Shown: positions 51,882-59,926 of the stretch, one piece after another
How the letters are laid out: the number at the start of each line of letters is the position of its first letter
Numbering within the stretch: the stretch's first letter is position 1
Origin: Tropicibacter sp. Alg240-R139
GTDB taxonomy: Bacteria; Pseudomonadota; Alphaproteobacteria; Rhodobacterales; Rhodobacteraceae
Assembly (NCBI RefSeq): GCF_900537075.1
Contig: NZ_UNRA01000001.1
Location: 310,001 to 374,000 of the forward strand
Length of the DNA stretch: 64,000 nucleotides
Direction of reading: 5' to 3'
Translations under genes and position numbers: made by a program
The notes under the pieces: model-generated
Told to the model about the DNA's origin: nothing
The model's input: only the letters and a program-made list of their open reading frames with translations
Databases searched by the model: none

Positions 51882-51934
51882 ACCAGCGAAAAAGGAGGCC
51901 GGAGGCATCATACGTCTCTGGCTGGCTCAACATC

Positions 51935-52420
51935 ATGCATTGGTTGCTCCTGCTCTTGCTCTCAATCTTTGTTCTGCCGGACACGGCAGGCGCAATGGAT
52001 GCGATTGGCAAGGTGCGCCGGGAACGCCCAGAGGTTCTTGATACGTCCGCTACAGTGGCCACGCGGTACGGAACGTTGCAAGCGTCCTATGAGACCGATT
52101 TCCTCGAAGTGCCGCTGAATGGTGTGCATTCCTGGCGATTGTCGTTGCAGGACAAACAGGGCCAACCTGTCACCGGCGCGGACATCGTCCTGACAGCCGA
52201 CATGCCAGAACATTTGCATGGCATGACCACCACGCCCCAGGTTCAAGATACCCAAACACCTGGTTTGTACCTTGTCCGTGGAATGAACTTCCACATGCCG
52301 GGGTATTGGGAGGTCACTCTGGACATCTCAGAAGCAGGCAGCCGTCATCTTTTACGTTTCAACCTGATTGTCGGTGAAAACCAGCGTGGCCCCGACAGGA
52401 AGGGTGCTGATGAAAGCTGA
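51935..52420 (+). CDS. YtkA/FixH-like exported protein
   Basis: The product has 161 residues. The signal peptide LLLLLLSIFVLPDTAGA spans about residues 4-20. The domain GADIVLTADMPEHLHGMTTTPQV and MNFHMPGYWEVTLDI is the YtkA/FixH-like immunoglobulin fold with Met/His motifs (MPEHLHGM, FHMPG), often metal-associated. The ATG at 51935 has no good Shine-Dalgarno; AAAGGAGG at 51891 is 37 bases upstream. It overlaps the next gene by 11 bases. Confidence 0.7.
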   Translation: MHWLLLLLLSIFVLPDTAGAMDAIGKVRRERPEVLDTSATVATRYGTLQASYETDFLEVPLNGVHSWRLSLQDKQGQPVTGADIVLTADMPEHLHGMTTTPQVQDTQTPGLYLVRGMNFHMPGYWEVTLDISEAGSRHLLRFNLIVGENQRGPDRKGADES

Positions 52421-53582
52421 ACCCCTCAGCCTGCTAATAACAATTCTCCCTTTGTTGGCAACTTTGTCTATTTGCGTGGTTCTTTCCAACCCGAGCAAAG
52501 CCGCAGAAAATAATCCCGTTGATTGGACTGAACGAGAGTTCGCCCTGATCCAATCCCTGTCCTTGTCGCAACTGCCGCCTCAGCCACCTTCACCTTCCAA
52601 CCGTTACGCCGACAATCCAAGCGCTGCGTCGCTGGGGCGTGCGATCTTCAATGACGCCCGGTTCAGCGCCAACGGTGAAGTCAGCTGTGCAACCTGCCAC
52701 CGGCAGGACTATGGCTTTACCGATGATCTGCCCCGGGGTCTCGGAATTGGCGTTGCCAACCGTCGCACCATGCCGATTGTCGGAATGGCCTATCAGAAAT
52801 GGTTCTTTTGGGATGGTCGTGCGGACTCTCTCTGGTCGCAAACACTTGGCCCGCTGGAAAACCCGGTGGAGCATGGAATTGACCGGCATCAGGTTCAGCA
52901 GCTTGTCTCGGCGCATTACGCGCAGCCCTATCAACAGGTGTTTGCCGGCGACGCCACAAACCAGCCGGTTGACCAAGTCTTTGCAAACACTGGAAAGGCG
53001 CTGGCGGCACATGTCCGCACAGTGCTGCCGGAAACAACCCTGTTTGATTTGTATGCCGACGCATTGCGCAGCGACAGCAACGAAACCAGCATCCTGACGA
53101 CAGCGGAAACACGTGGTCTAAGGCTGTTTGTCGGCAAAGCCAAATGCGTCAATTGCCACAATGGCCCCATGTTCACCAACGGAGAGTTCCACCATTCGGG
53201 AACCCCGGACAACGGAGAAACGGATCTGGGACGGGGCGCTGCTTTTAGCGATCTTGAGACCACGGAGTTCGGGTTCTTTGGTAAATGGAGCGACGCAGAT
53301 CCGCAGGCAGACGGTGATCATATCCGGTTCTTAGACCGGAATACGCACAAGTACGCTGGCACGTTCAAGACACCTACCTTGCGTGGCGTGTCTGATCGCC
53401 CTCCGTACATGCACAACGGCGCTTTCAACTCTCTGGCACAGGTTCTGAACAACTACCGTGCCGTGTCCGGGTCGACGCTCGCGGACGAGGTATTCCACGG
53501 TGATCTGACGGATCGGGATCTGGTCGATCTTGAGGCGTTCTTGGGAACCTTGTCATCAAACTCCAACGATTTTCACAACTAG
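52410..53582 (+). CDS. Di-haem cytochrome c peroxidase family protein
   Basis: The product has 390 residues from an ATG at 52410. An N-terminal hydrophobic signal (about 5-30) precedes two c-type haem sites, CATCH (93-97) and CVNCH (246-250), and PPYMHNGAFNSL (331-342) with the distal Met334. This is the CcpA/MauG superfamily of the periplasm. The Met ligand favours a peroxidase; MauG-type proteins use Tyr at this place. It probably reduces H2O2 or oxidises a periplasmic partner. The start overlaps the YtkA-like gene. Confidence 0.9.
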   Translation: MKAEPLSLLITILPLLATLSICVVLSNPSKAAENNPVDWTEREFALIQSLSLSQLPPQPPSPSNRYADNPSAASLGRAIFNDARFSANGEVSCATCHRQDYGFTDDLPRGLGIGVANRRTMPIVGMAYQKWFFWDGRADSLWSQTLGPLENPVEHGIDRHQVQQLVSAHYAQPYQQVFAGDATNQPVDQVFANTGKALAAHVRTVLPETTLFDLYADALRSDSNETSILTTAETRGLRLFVGKAKCVNCHNGPMFTNGEFHHSGTPDNGETDLGRGAAFSDLETTEFGFFGKWSDADPQADGDHIRFLDRNTHKYAGTFKTPTLRGVSDRPPYMHNGAFNSLAQVLNNYRAVSGSTLADEVFHGDLTDRDLVDLEAFLGTLSSNSNDFHN

Positions 53583-53597
53583 CTCAGGGGAAATTCA

Positions 53598-53993
53598 ATG
53601 AAAACAAAGGCTCTGGTGACTGCGCTCTCAGTCCTTGCGACCACGGCATATGCCGAAGGAACGACCCGCTATATGCTGGAAGGTATCGCAGACCCATCGA
53701 CCTGGGGTGCAATTCTTGCAAATCCTCAGGATCGTGGCCCCAACGCCGAGGCGCTCATGAACGCCGCAGGATGCGAGCTGATCGACTACTACTTTGGGAT
53801 GTACAACTACAAAAGCTACGTCGTCATTGAATGTCCGAAATCCGTCGATATCGGGCCGATTCAGATTACCATGTTTGGAGCTGGAACAGTCGATACTGGC
53901 ACCGCGACTCCCATTGTGACCACAGCGGAAATGGTTGACGTGGCAAAGGCTGCTCAGAAGATATCCGGCTCCTATGGCGGGCCAAGTGAGTAA
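53598..53993 (+). CDS. Exported GYD-domain protein
   Basis: The product has 131 residues. A signal peptide (MKTKALVTALSVLATTAYA) is followed by a GYD domain: ILANPQDRGPNAEALMNAAGC, YYFGMYNYKSYVVIECP and a C-terminal helix. It aligns with the cytosolic GYD protein at 33478-33810 (shared LA.P.DRGP..ALM) but adds two cysteines and a signal peptide. GYD is a ferredoxin-like dimerising fold of unknown function. It lies between the peroxidase and the amidohydrolase. Confidence 0.78.
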   Translation: MKTKALVTALSVLATTAYAEGTTRYMLEGIADPSTWGAILANPQDRGPNAEALMNAAGCELIDYYFGMYNYKSYVVIECPKSVDIGPIQITMFGAGTVDTGTATPIVTTAEMVDVAKAAQKISGSYGGPSE

Positions 53994-54099
53994 TCAACGC
54001 ACCAGGCAAGCAAGCGGTAAGAAACTGAACATGCTTTTTGCCTGGATATTATGCGAAGGGAAAAAGCTTTTGAGTACAACATCTTGGAGAATTGATGTG

Positions 54100-55455
54100 A
54101 TGATGAAGGCACTAACGGTTATTGCGTTTTCCCTCGCAGCGACGATGGCCTCGGCCCAGGATGAGCCAGAACAGACATTGTTTACGAACGTCAATGTGTT
54201 CGATGGTGTCAATGACGGGTTGCTTGAAAACGCAAACGTGTTGGTTGAGGGAAACCTGATCAAGACAGTCTCGACCGCTGCGATTAACGCAGGCGGGGCG
54301 ACTGTTATCAACGGCGACGGGCGCACCCTGATGCCCGGCCTGATGGATATGCATACGCATCTGTCTATTGTGCGGGAATTATCAACGGCGCGTCACGAGC
54401 TTAGCCCTCTTGCACATGGCGCAATTGCGATGAAGCGGGCTGAAGGCATGCTCATGAATGGGTTTACCACTGTCATGGATGTCGGCGGGCCGGCGATTTA
54501 TCTAAAGGACCTGATCGACGGAGACGCTGGCTTTTTTGGGCCGCGCATCTATTCCGCCGAGGCCTTCATTACGCAAACTAACGGGCATGGGGATTTTCGC
54601 ACGCGGATGGAATACAATCCCAACAATTCCGGGGGTATTAGAAGTTGGTATGAATACTACACGGCTTGCATTGCCGACGGCGTAACCGAAATCCGGCGCT
54701 GTGGCAGAGAGAACTTTCGGAAAGGTGCAACTCATCTAAAGATGATGGTCGGTGGCGGTGTTTCCAGCAGGTTTGATCCGCTGCATGGTTTGCAAGGCTC
54801 ACCCGAGGAAATTGCGGCAGCTGTGGAAGTGGCGCGAAACATGAAGACCTTTGTGACCGTGCACGCATACACCGATGAATCCGTTCGTATGGCTGTTGAG
54901 GCCGGTGTTCCCCATATCCTGCACGCGCCACTGATCACCGAAGAAACTGCCAAGTTGATGGGGGAAAATGGTGTCTATATGCAACCAAATCTGGAAGCGG
55001 TTCTCGGGCTTACCGAAGAGAACGCAGCAGCATTCTTATCGCCAGCATCCTTTGCAAAGTGGAAATCGATCTACGATGAATACCCTGTCGCCATGGAGGC
55101 GGCGATCAAGCATGGGGTGAAGATCGTGTTTGGCACCGACCTTCTGTCTCAATGGAACCAAACTCTCGCGTTCGACAAGACTGCGGCCCTCGAATTGCTG
55201 CAATTGGAGAAATATCTTGGCTCGGCTGGGGCACTTCGGGCGGCAACGTCAACAGCGGCAGAAGTCATCGACCTTATGGGGCCAAATGATCCCTATCAGG
55301 ACGGTGCAAAAGGTGTCGTCGCCGAAGGCGCATATGCTGATCTACTTTTGGTCGACGGCAACGTTTTGGAAGACCTCGCGCTTTTGACCGATCCGGGCAA
55401 GAACCTTGTCGTGATCATGAAAGACGGCATCATCTACAAGAATTCGCTGAACTGA
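54100..55455 (+). CDS. Exported amidohydrolase (imidazolonepropionase/prolidase-like)
   Basis: The product has 451 residues from MMKALTVIAFSLAATMASAQ at 54100 (TTGGAGA upstream). The signal peptide is followed by a TIM barrel with MDMHTHLSI (His85, His87), HLKMMVGGGV (likely carboxylated Lys), HAYTDE, HAPL and GTDLL, the metal site of the amidohydrolase superfamily. Sequence is nearest to the secreted Xaa-Pro dipeptidase/imidazolonepropionase-like group. The substrate is unknown. It is in the periplasm with the peroxidase and GYD protein. Confidence 0.85.
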   Translation: MMKALTVIAFSLAATMASAQDEPEQTLFTNVNVFDGVNDGLLENANVLVEGNLIKTVSTAAINAGGATVINGDGRTLMPGLMDMHTHLSIVRELSTARHELSPLAHGAIAMKRAEGMLMNGFTTVMDVGGPAIYLKDLIDGDAGFFGPRIYSAEAFITQTNGHGDFRTRMEYNPNNSGGIRSWYEYYTACIADGVTEIRRCGRENFRKGATHLKMMVGGGVSSRFDPLHGLQGSPEEIAAAVEVARNMKTFVTVHAYTDESVRMAVEAGVPHILHAPLITEETAKLMGENGVYMQPNLEAVLGLTEENAAAFLSPASFAKWKSIYDEYPVAMEAAIKHGVKIVFGTDLLSQWNQTLAFDKTAALELLQLEKYLGSAGALRAATSTAAEVIDLMGPNDPYQDGAKGVVAEGAYADLLLVDGNVLEDLALLTDPGKNLVVIMKDGIIYKNSLN

Positions 55456-55515
55456 TGCCATAAAAGCGAGTGGCTCACGCCGCCTGTTGGCAAAATTTGA
55501 AGTAAGGGAGTTCTC

Positions 55516-55779
55516 ATGACCGCACTTGATTACATCGCTATCGGCATGATCCTTTTCATGGCGTGCCTCGGGATCGGGGTCTTCGTCTTTCTAGGTGGAT
55601 GGCCCGGTCGGGTGGCTGCAAAGCGCAGACATCCCTATCGATCAGCGGTTTCCGTCGGCGGCTGGGTGACCTTGATTGCCGGGGGTGTCCTGTTCCCCCT
55701 CGTGTTGATTTGGGCCTATGCCGGATCCACGGATGCTGAGGTAGCTGCGACGGATGTCGCGGAAGGCGGTGCCGCATGA
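55516..55779 (+). CDS. DUF3302 small inner-membrane protein (YiaW-like)
   Basis: The product has 87 residues with two hydrophobic helices (about 5-28 and 47-70) separated by GGWPGRVAAKRRHPYRSAV, the DUF3302 signature. In E. coli the DUF3302 gene yiaW pairs with the HlyD-like yiaV. Here the ATGA overlap with the HlyD gene gives the same pairing. It probably supports the adaptor in the inner membrane. The function is unproven. Confidence 0.85.
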   Translation: MTALDYIAIGMILFMACLGIGVFVFLGGWPGRVAAKRRHPYRSAVSVGGWVTLIAGGVLFPLVLIWAYAGSTDAEVAATDVAEGGAA

Positions 55780-56699
55780 TCATGCTTCTGGTAGGTGGCT
55801 ATACGGGCCTGCTTTGGGTGCTGGTAAAGGTTGGCGTCTTCCCGAAATGGTATGGCTGGATGAAGATCTCACCCATTGTTGTGGGTGTCGTGGCTTTCAT
55901 GGTGATCTTCCTGCCGCTCAACTGGAATGCGCCCATGGGCGGAACCGTGGTCACAGTCGGTTCCGTCGGGATCAAGCCAGCAGTTGCCGGACCTGTGACC
56001 GAAGTTGTCGCCGTCTCGCACACGCCGATTGCCAAAGGCGAGGTTCTGTTTGAGATCGACAAGACACCTTACGCGGCGGCTGTGCTGCAAGCTAAGGCTC
56101 AGCTGTCTCTTGCCCAAGACCAATTGACACGCAAAGCGAAACTGCTGGCAAGTAACACGGTCGCTGAAGCCGAGGTCGAAGCCCTGCGCGCCAATGTGTC
56201 GGTGGCCGAGGCGGCCGTCACCCTTGCTGAAGTTGATCTTGCAAACGCAACCGTTCGGGCGCCTTTTGACGGTATCATTCCTGCCATGACCCTGCTGTCA
56301 GGCAACCGGGTGACGCCCAATGTGCCGGTGCTGGCGTTCCTCGACATCGACAAGCCTGTCATCAACCTTGTGCTGAGCCAAAACCAGATCCGCAATGTCA
56401 AACCGGGGCAGCCCGCCGAGGCGGTGTTCAAAGCCTTTCCCGGACAGACGTTTCAGGGAACGGTATCGGGCCTCTACCTGACATCTCCGGATGCAGAATA
56501 CGATCTGGATGGCGCCACGCCCGAAGTGCCGATAATCACCGATACGACCTATGTTGTGGTGCTGGACCTCGAAACACACGGGCAAACCCTGCCGCCCGGC
56601 TCTTCTGGTCAGGGGCTGGTGCTGACGGATCAGGGGACAAAGTTCCAATTCATCAATCAACTGACCCTGCGGATGACAACTTGGATGAACTTCTTCTGA
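55776..56699 (+). CDS. HlyD-family membrane fusion protein (YiaV-like)
   Basis: The product has 307 residues: TM segments near the N-terminus (about 4-45), then a biotinyl-lipoyl-like domain (GPVTEVVAVSHTPIAKGEVLFEID), an alpha hairpin (QAKAQLSLAQDQLTRKAKLL...), and a beta-barrel (VRAPFDGIIPAM). Such adaptors normally couple an inner-membrane pump to an outer-membrane channel. No ABC or MFS partner is encoded nearby. The next gene encodes a porin-type protein, overlapping by one base. It is coupled to DUF3302 by ATGA. Confidence 0.88.
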   Translation: MIMLLVGGYTGLLWVLVKVGVFPKWYGWMKISPIVVGVVAFMVIFLPLNWNAPMGGTVVTVGSVGIKPAVAGPVTEVVAVSHTPIAKGEVLFEIDKTPYAAAVLQAKAQLSLAQDQLTRKAKLLASNTVAEAEVEALRANVSVAEAAVTLAEVDLANATVRAPFDGIIPAMTLLSGNRVTPNVPVLAFLDIDKPVINLVLSQNQIRNVKPGQPAEAVFKAFPGQTFQGTVSGLYLTSPDAEYDLDGATPEVPIITDTTYVVVLDLETHGQTLPPGSSGQGLVLTDQGTKFQFINQLTLRMTTWMNFF

Positions 56700-57943
56700 T
56701 GTGGCCTCGCTTTGCATTAACCGCCTTAATAGCAAGTCTTGCCTCAGCCGCATCTTCTCAAGAGTCCAGCCCACGTGATCGGCTTGAAGCCGCTGCGGCA
56801 ACCTCAATTGGTGGCCCTGCGAGCGCCGAAGCACAGCAGGAACAAGATCGGTTGCGCAGGCTGCAAACCTCACGATGGCCCGGATTTGACCGCACCATCG
56901 ATCCTGCCGAGTCCTGGAAAGAGCGGCTGCACAAAGACACCGGCCTTGCCCTGTCGTTTGACTATCAGGCGCTTTACCAGACCTCCAACAGCACCGTTTC
57001 CGGTGTTGACCAAGGCGCGGCGGGACAAGCCAGAATTCTGGGCACATGGACACTTGCGGATCGTGACGGCAGTAACCCCGGCAGCTTTGTCTTTATCCTC
57101 GAGAACCGGCATAAGCTGGGGCTGGACCAGACACCTGCCGGTCTCGCTGGCGAGATTGGCTATGCCGGACTCACTGGCCTGACCTTTGGCGATAATGGCT
57201 CCGTCCTGTCTGTTGCCTATTGGTCTCAGGCGATCATGGAGGGGCGCGGCGGCCTCGTTGCGGGCCGAATTGATCCGGGCGATTACACCGATATTCTGGG
57301 CTACGTGAACCCCCGCACCGGGTTTCAGAATTTTGCGATCAATTACAATCCCGTCCTGACAATCCCCGATCCCGGCTTTGGGATCGGTGGCGGCGTCCAC
57401 CTGACGGATCAGGTCTATGTGCTTGGGATTGTTTCGGATGCAAATGGGTCGCTGACGGACGTAGAATGGTTTCCGGGCGGCGCCGAGTTCTACAAATACG
57501 CCCAGATCGGCTGGACGCCCGCCCGCAATCAACGCTACCTGACCAACGTCCACCTGGGCGCATATCACATCGACGCCCGCGCGGACAAAGGCCTGCCATC
57601 CAGCTCGGGTGTCGTTCTGTCCGGCAACTACACGTTTGAAAACGATCTGATGATATTCGGGCGGCTTGGATGGTCCGACGGCAATGACCCGATTGCCAAA
57701 AGGGGGGCTACAGGCGGGCTGATCTGGCGACCGGGGTTCTATGATGACCTGATTGGCATCGCTGCAACCTGGGCAGAACCCGTAACCGCCGGGTTGAAAA
57801 ATCAAACTACATTCGAAGCCTTCTATCGCCTGGACATCTCTGACAACTTGGCACTAACGGCTGACGTGCAATACATCAACAACCCGGGGTTTAACGCAGA
57901 TGATCCGCTGGTGCTCGGCCTGAGGCTGAGGTTCAACCTGTAA
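56699..57943 (+). CDS. OprB-type carbohydrate-selective porin
   Basis: The product has 414 residues. A short signal (about 1-20, ending ASAASSQ) precedes a region DRLRRLQTSRWPGF and an outer-membrane barrel rich in alternating and aromatic residues ending ...LRLRFNL with the C-terminal hydrophobic pattern. ILENRHKLG, GYVNPRTGFQNFAIN and GLIWRPGFYDDLIGIAATWAEP resemble OprB. It would allow sugar or small-solute passage. It starts at an ATG overlapping the HlyD stop and ends the operon. Confidence 0.82.
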   Translation: MWPRFALTALIASLASAASSQESSPRDRLEAAAATSIGGPASAEAQQEQDRLRRLQTSRWPGFDRTIDPAESWKERLHKDTGLALSFDYQALYQTSNSTVSGVDQGAAGQARILGTWTLADRDGSNPGSFVFILENRHKLGLDQTPAGLAGEIGYAGLTGLTFGDNGSVLSVAYWSQAIMEGRGGLVAGRIDPGDYTDILGYVNPRTGFQNFAINYNPVLTIPDPGFGIGGGVHLTDQVYVLGIVSDANGSLTDVEWFPGGAEFYKYAQIGWTPARNQRYLTNVHLGAYHIDARADKGLPSSSGVVLSGNYTFENDLMIFGRLGWSDGNDPIAKRGATGGLIWRPGFYDDLIGIAATWAEPVTAGLKNQTTFEAFYRLDISDNLALTADVQYINNPGFNADDPLVLGLRLRFNL

Positions 57944-58208
57944 AATGCAGACCTAGTCGGCAAGCACAGAGACGATCAGAAAGCCGTTCGAAGCGCTGTG
58001 CAGAAACGTCTGAAAGGGGCTGTAAGCGGTCAAAACTTCTGCCCTTCTCCGATGCCGCGAAAGTATCCGATCGCGACGCCATCCAGACATGTCTTAACCA
58101 ATTCCAATACCCTTACTACCAAATTTTAAACACACGTGCCGCACTGCGGCGACATACAGCGGTGCACGCTTGGTGCACGCCCTGTGCACGCATATCACAG
58201 CCCGAAAC
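57944..58208. other. Spacer between convergent oprB-like and tadA genes, with phased GTGCAC repeats
   Basis: The 265-base gap holds no gene. Three direct repeats GGTGCACGC (58161-58169), GGTGCACGC (58172-58180) and TGTGCACGC (58183-58191) repeat every 11 bases, each with a GTGCAC palindrome. They lie 18 bases from the tadA stop. Remaining sequence has no clear terminator. Confidence 0.75.
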
Positions 58209-58682
58209 CTAGCCCTTGTCGCCCCCCGTTGCGCCGCGTCGCAGCGCGAAGAAATCCTTTAACACCTGCTCGCACTCCTGCGCCGCGATGCCGTCATAGA
58301 CTTCCGGATTATGATGCGCCTGGGGGTGGGAAAACACCCGCGCGCCGTGGGCCACGCCGCCCGATTTCGGGTCCGACGCGCCATAGTAAATCCGCGCCAC
58401 ACGCGCCGCCGCCAAAGCCGCCGCGCACATCGCACATGGCTCCAGCGTGACATAGAGGTCATGGCCCACCAGACGTTCTGACCCCACCGCAGCGCAGGCC
58501 GCGCGCAAGGCTACAATCTCGGCATGGGCGGTTGGATCATTCCACTCTCGCGTGCGGTTGCCGGCAGCGGCCACGACCCAACCCTCGGGCGAGACGATGA
58601 CGGCACCAACGGGGACTTCGCCGCGTTCGGCGGCGGCGCGTGCCTGTTCAAGTGCCTGATTCATATGGGATTTGAAGGTCAT
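58209..58682 (-). CDS. tadA: tRNA-specific adenosine-34 deaminase
   Basis: The product has 157 residues. The cytidine/deoxycytidylate-deaminase zinc site is HAE (53-55) and PCAMC (82-86), with GEVPVGAVIV upstream and GVAHGARVFSHP later. The length fits TadA, which deaminates A34 to inosine in tRNA-Arg(ACG). An in-frame ATG at residue 7 could be the start. It is divergent from the pseudouridine synthase gene, 63 bases away. Confidence 0.93.
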   Translation of the reverse strand: MTFKSHMNQALEQARAAAERGEVPVGAVIVSPEGWVVAAAGNRTREWNDPTAHAEIVALRAACAAVGSERLVGHDLYVTLEPCAMCAAALAAARVARIYYGASDPKSGGVAHGARVFSHPQAHHNPEVYDGIAAQECEQVLKDFFALRRGATGGDKG

Positions 58683-58745
58683 GCCCTACCCTGCCCAAGA
58701 ATGGGTGCTTTCGCAAGCGACCGGAATGGGCTAAAGCCCGAAACC

Positions 58746-59750
58746 ATGAGCAAAACCCCATCTCCCTCGACGCCCCCCGAGACACGGAAAGGCGACCGTA
58801 TCGCCAAGGTTCTGGCCCGTGCAGGCGTCGCCTCGCGCCGGGACGCTGAACGCCTGATCCAGGCCGGGCTGGTCACCGTGAACGGCAAGACCATCACCTC
58901 GCCCGCGCTGAACGTCACCGACACCGACCGGATCACGGTTGAGGGTAAGCCACTCGATCCCCCTGAACCGGCACGCCTGTGGCTCTATCACAAGCCCACT
59001 GGCCTGGTGACCACGGATCGCGACGAAAAGGGGCGCACCACGATCTATGACGAGCTGCCCGAGGACATGCCCCGTGTGATGAGCGTCGGCCGGCTCGACC
59101 TGAACTCTGAAGGTCTGCTGCTGCTCACCAACGATGGCGGCGTCAAACGCAAGCTCGAACTGCCCTCGACCGGGTGGGTGCGCAAGTACCGCGTGCGTGT
59201 AAATGGACGCCCGACCGAGGATCAGTTTGCCCCTTTGCGCAAGGGGCTGACCGTTGATGGGGAACGTTTCCAGCCGATGACCGTTTCGCTCGACCGTCAA
59301 CAAGGGGCCAACGCCTGGCTGACCGTTGCGATCCGCGAAGGCAAGAACCGCGAAATCCGCCGCGCGATGGAAGAGATCGGCCTGTCGGTGAACCGCCTGC
59401 TGCGTGTCTCTTATGGCCCGTTCCAATTGGGCCAGCTCAAAGCGGGTGAAGTTGAAGAGATCCGCCGCCGTGTGCTGCGCGATCAGCTGGGCCTTGATGC
59501 CGAAGGCACCCCGCAAAACGAAGGCGCCAAACCACCCGCACGCCCACAGCGCAGCCGCGGCCCTGGTGCTAAATCCGGGCGCAAACCCGGCCCGAAACCC
59601 ACAGGCACAGACGACCCAGGCAAAAGCCTGCGCCGCCCTGGGAAACCGGCCGCAAAACCGGGTGGTCGCCCGACCGGTCCCTCGGCTTCCTTTAGGGGTA
59701 AACCCGGCCCCGCTCGTGGCAAGCCCCCGGCGAAAAAGCGCCGGGACTGA
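58746..59750 (+). CDS. rluB: RsuA/RluB-family rRNA pseudouridine synthase
   Basis: The product has 334 residues from MSKTPSPS at 58746. An S4 RNA-binding domain (about 17-60, RIAKVLARAGVASRRDAERLIQAG) is followed by the synthase domain with the catalytic SVGRLDLNSEGLLLLTNDG (Asp at 118 in GRLD). A long C-terminal basic tail rich in Pro, Arg, Gly and Lys (about 245-334, GRKPGPKPTG, PARGKPPAKKRRD) is low complexity and common in roseobacters. It likely modifies 23S rRNA. RluB versus RsuA/RluE is by resemblance only. Confidence 0.88.
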   Translation: MSKTPSPSTPPETRKGDRIAKVLARAGVASRRDAERLIQAGLVTVNGKTITSPALNVTDTDRITVEGKPLDPPEPARLWLYHKPTGLVTTDRDEKGRTTIYDELPEDMPRVMSVGRLDLNSEGLLLLTNDGGVKRKLELPSTGWVRKYRVRVNGRPTEDQFAPLRKGLTVDGERFQPMTVSLDRQQGANAWLTVAIREGKNREIRRAMEEIGLSVNRLLRVSYGPFQLGQLKAGEVEEIRRRVLRDQLGLDAEGTPQNEGAKPPARPQRSRGPGAKSGRKPGPKPTGTDDPGKSLRRPGKPAAKPGGRPTGPSASFRGKPGPARGKPPAKKRRD

Positions 59751-59832
59751 GCGATTTAGCGCAGACTTCCCCCTAGCAAGGTGGCGCGCCATCGCCTAGT
59801 TTCATGGGCAACGGCTCATCGAGGGGGGCGGC

Positions 59833-59922
59833 ATGTCTCAGACCGGAGTTCAGAAACTGGCCTATGTGGCCCTTATCGTCCTGCTGTTTGGTGTCTGCAC
59901 CGGATGGCTGGGGGGACTCTGA
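59833..59922 (+). CDS. Very small single-span membrane protein (29 residues)
   Basis: An ATG at 59833 with GAGGGGGG upstream encodes MSQTGVQKLAYVALIVLLFG followed by VCTGWLGGL and a TGA. It has one hydrophobic helix (about 9-24) and a well-placed ribosome site, and lies five bases before the XpaC-like gene. It is too short for usual annotation; probably a small protein of this operon, not proven. Confidence 0.55.
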   Translation: MSQTGVQKLAYVALIVLLFGVCTGWLGGL

Positions 59923-59926
59923 ACCT

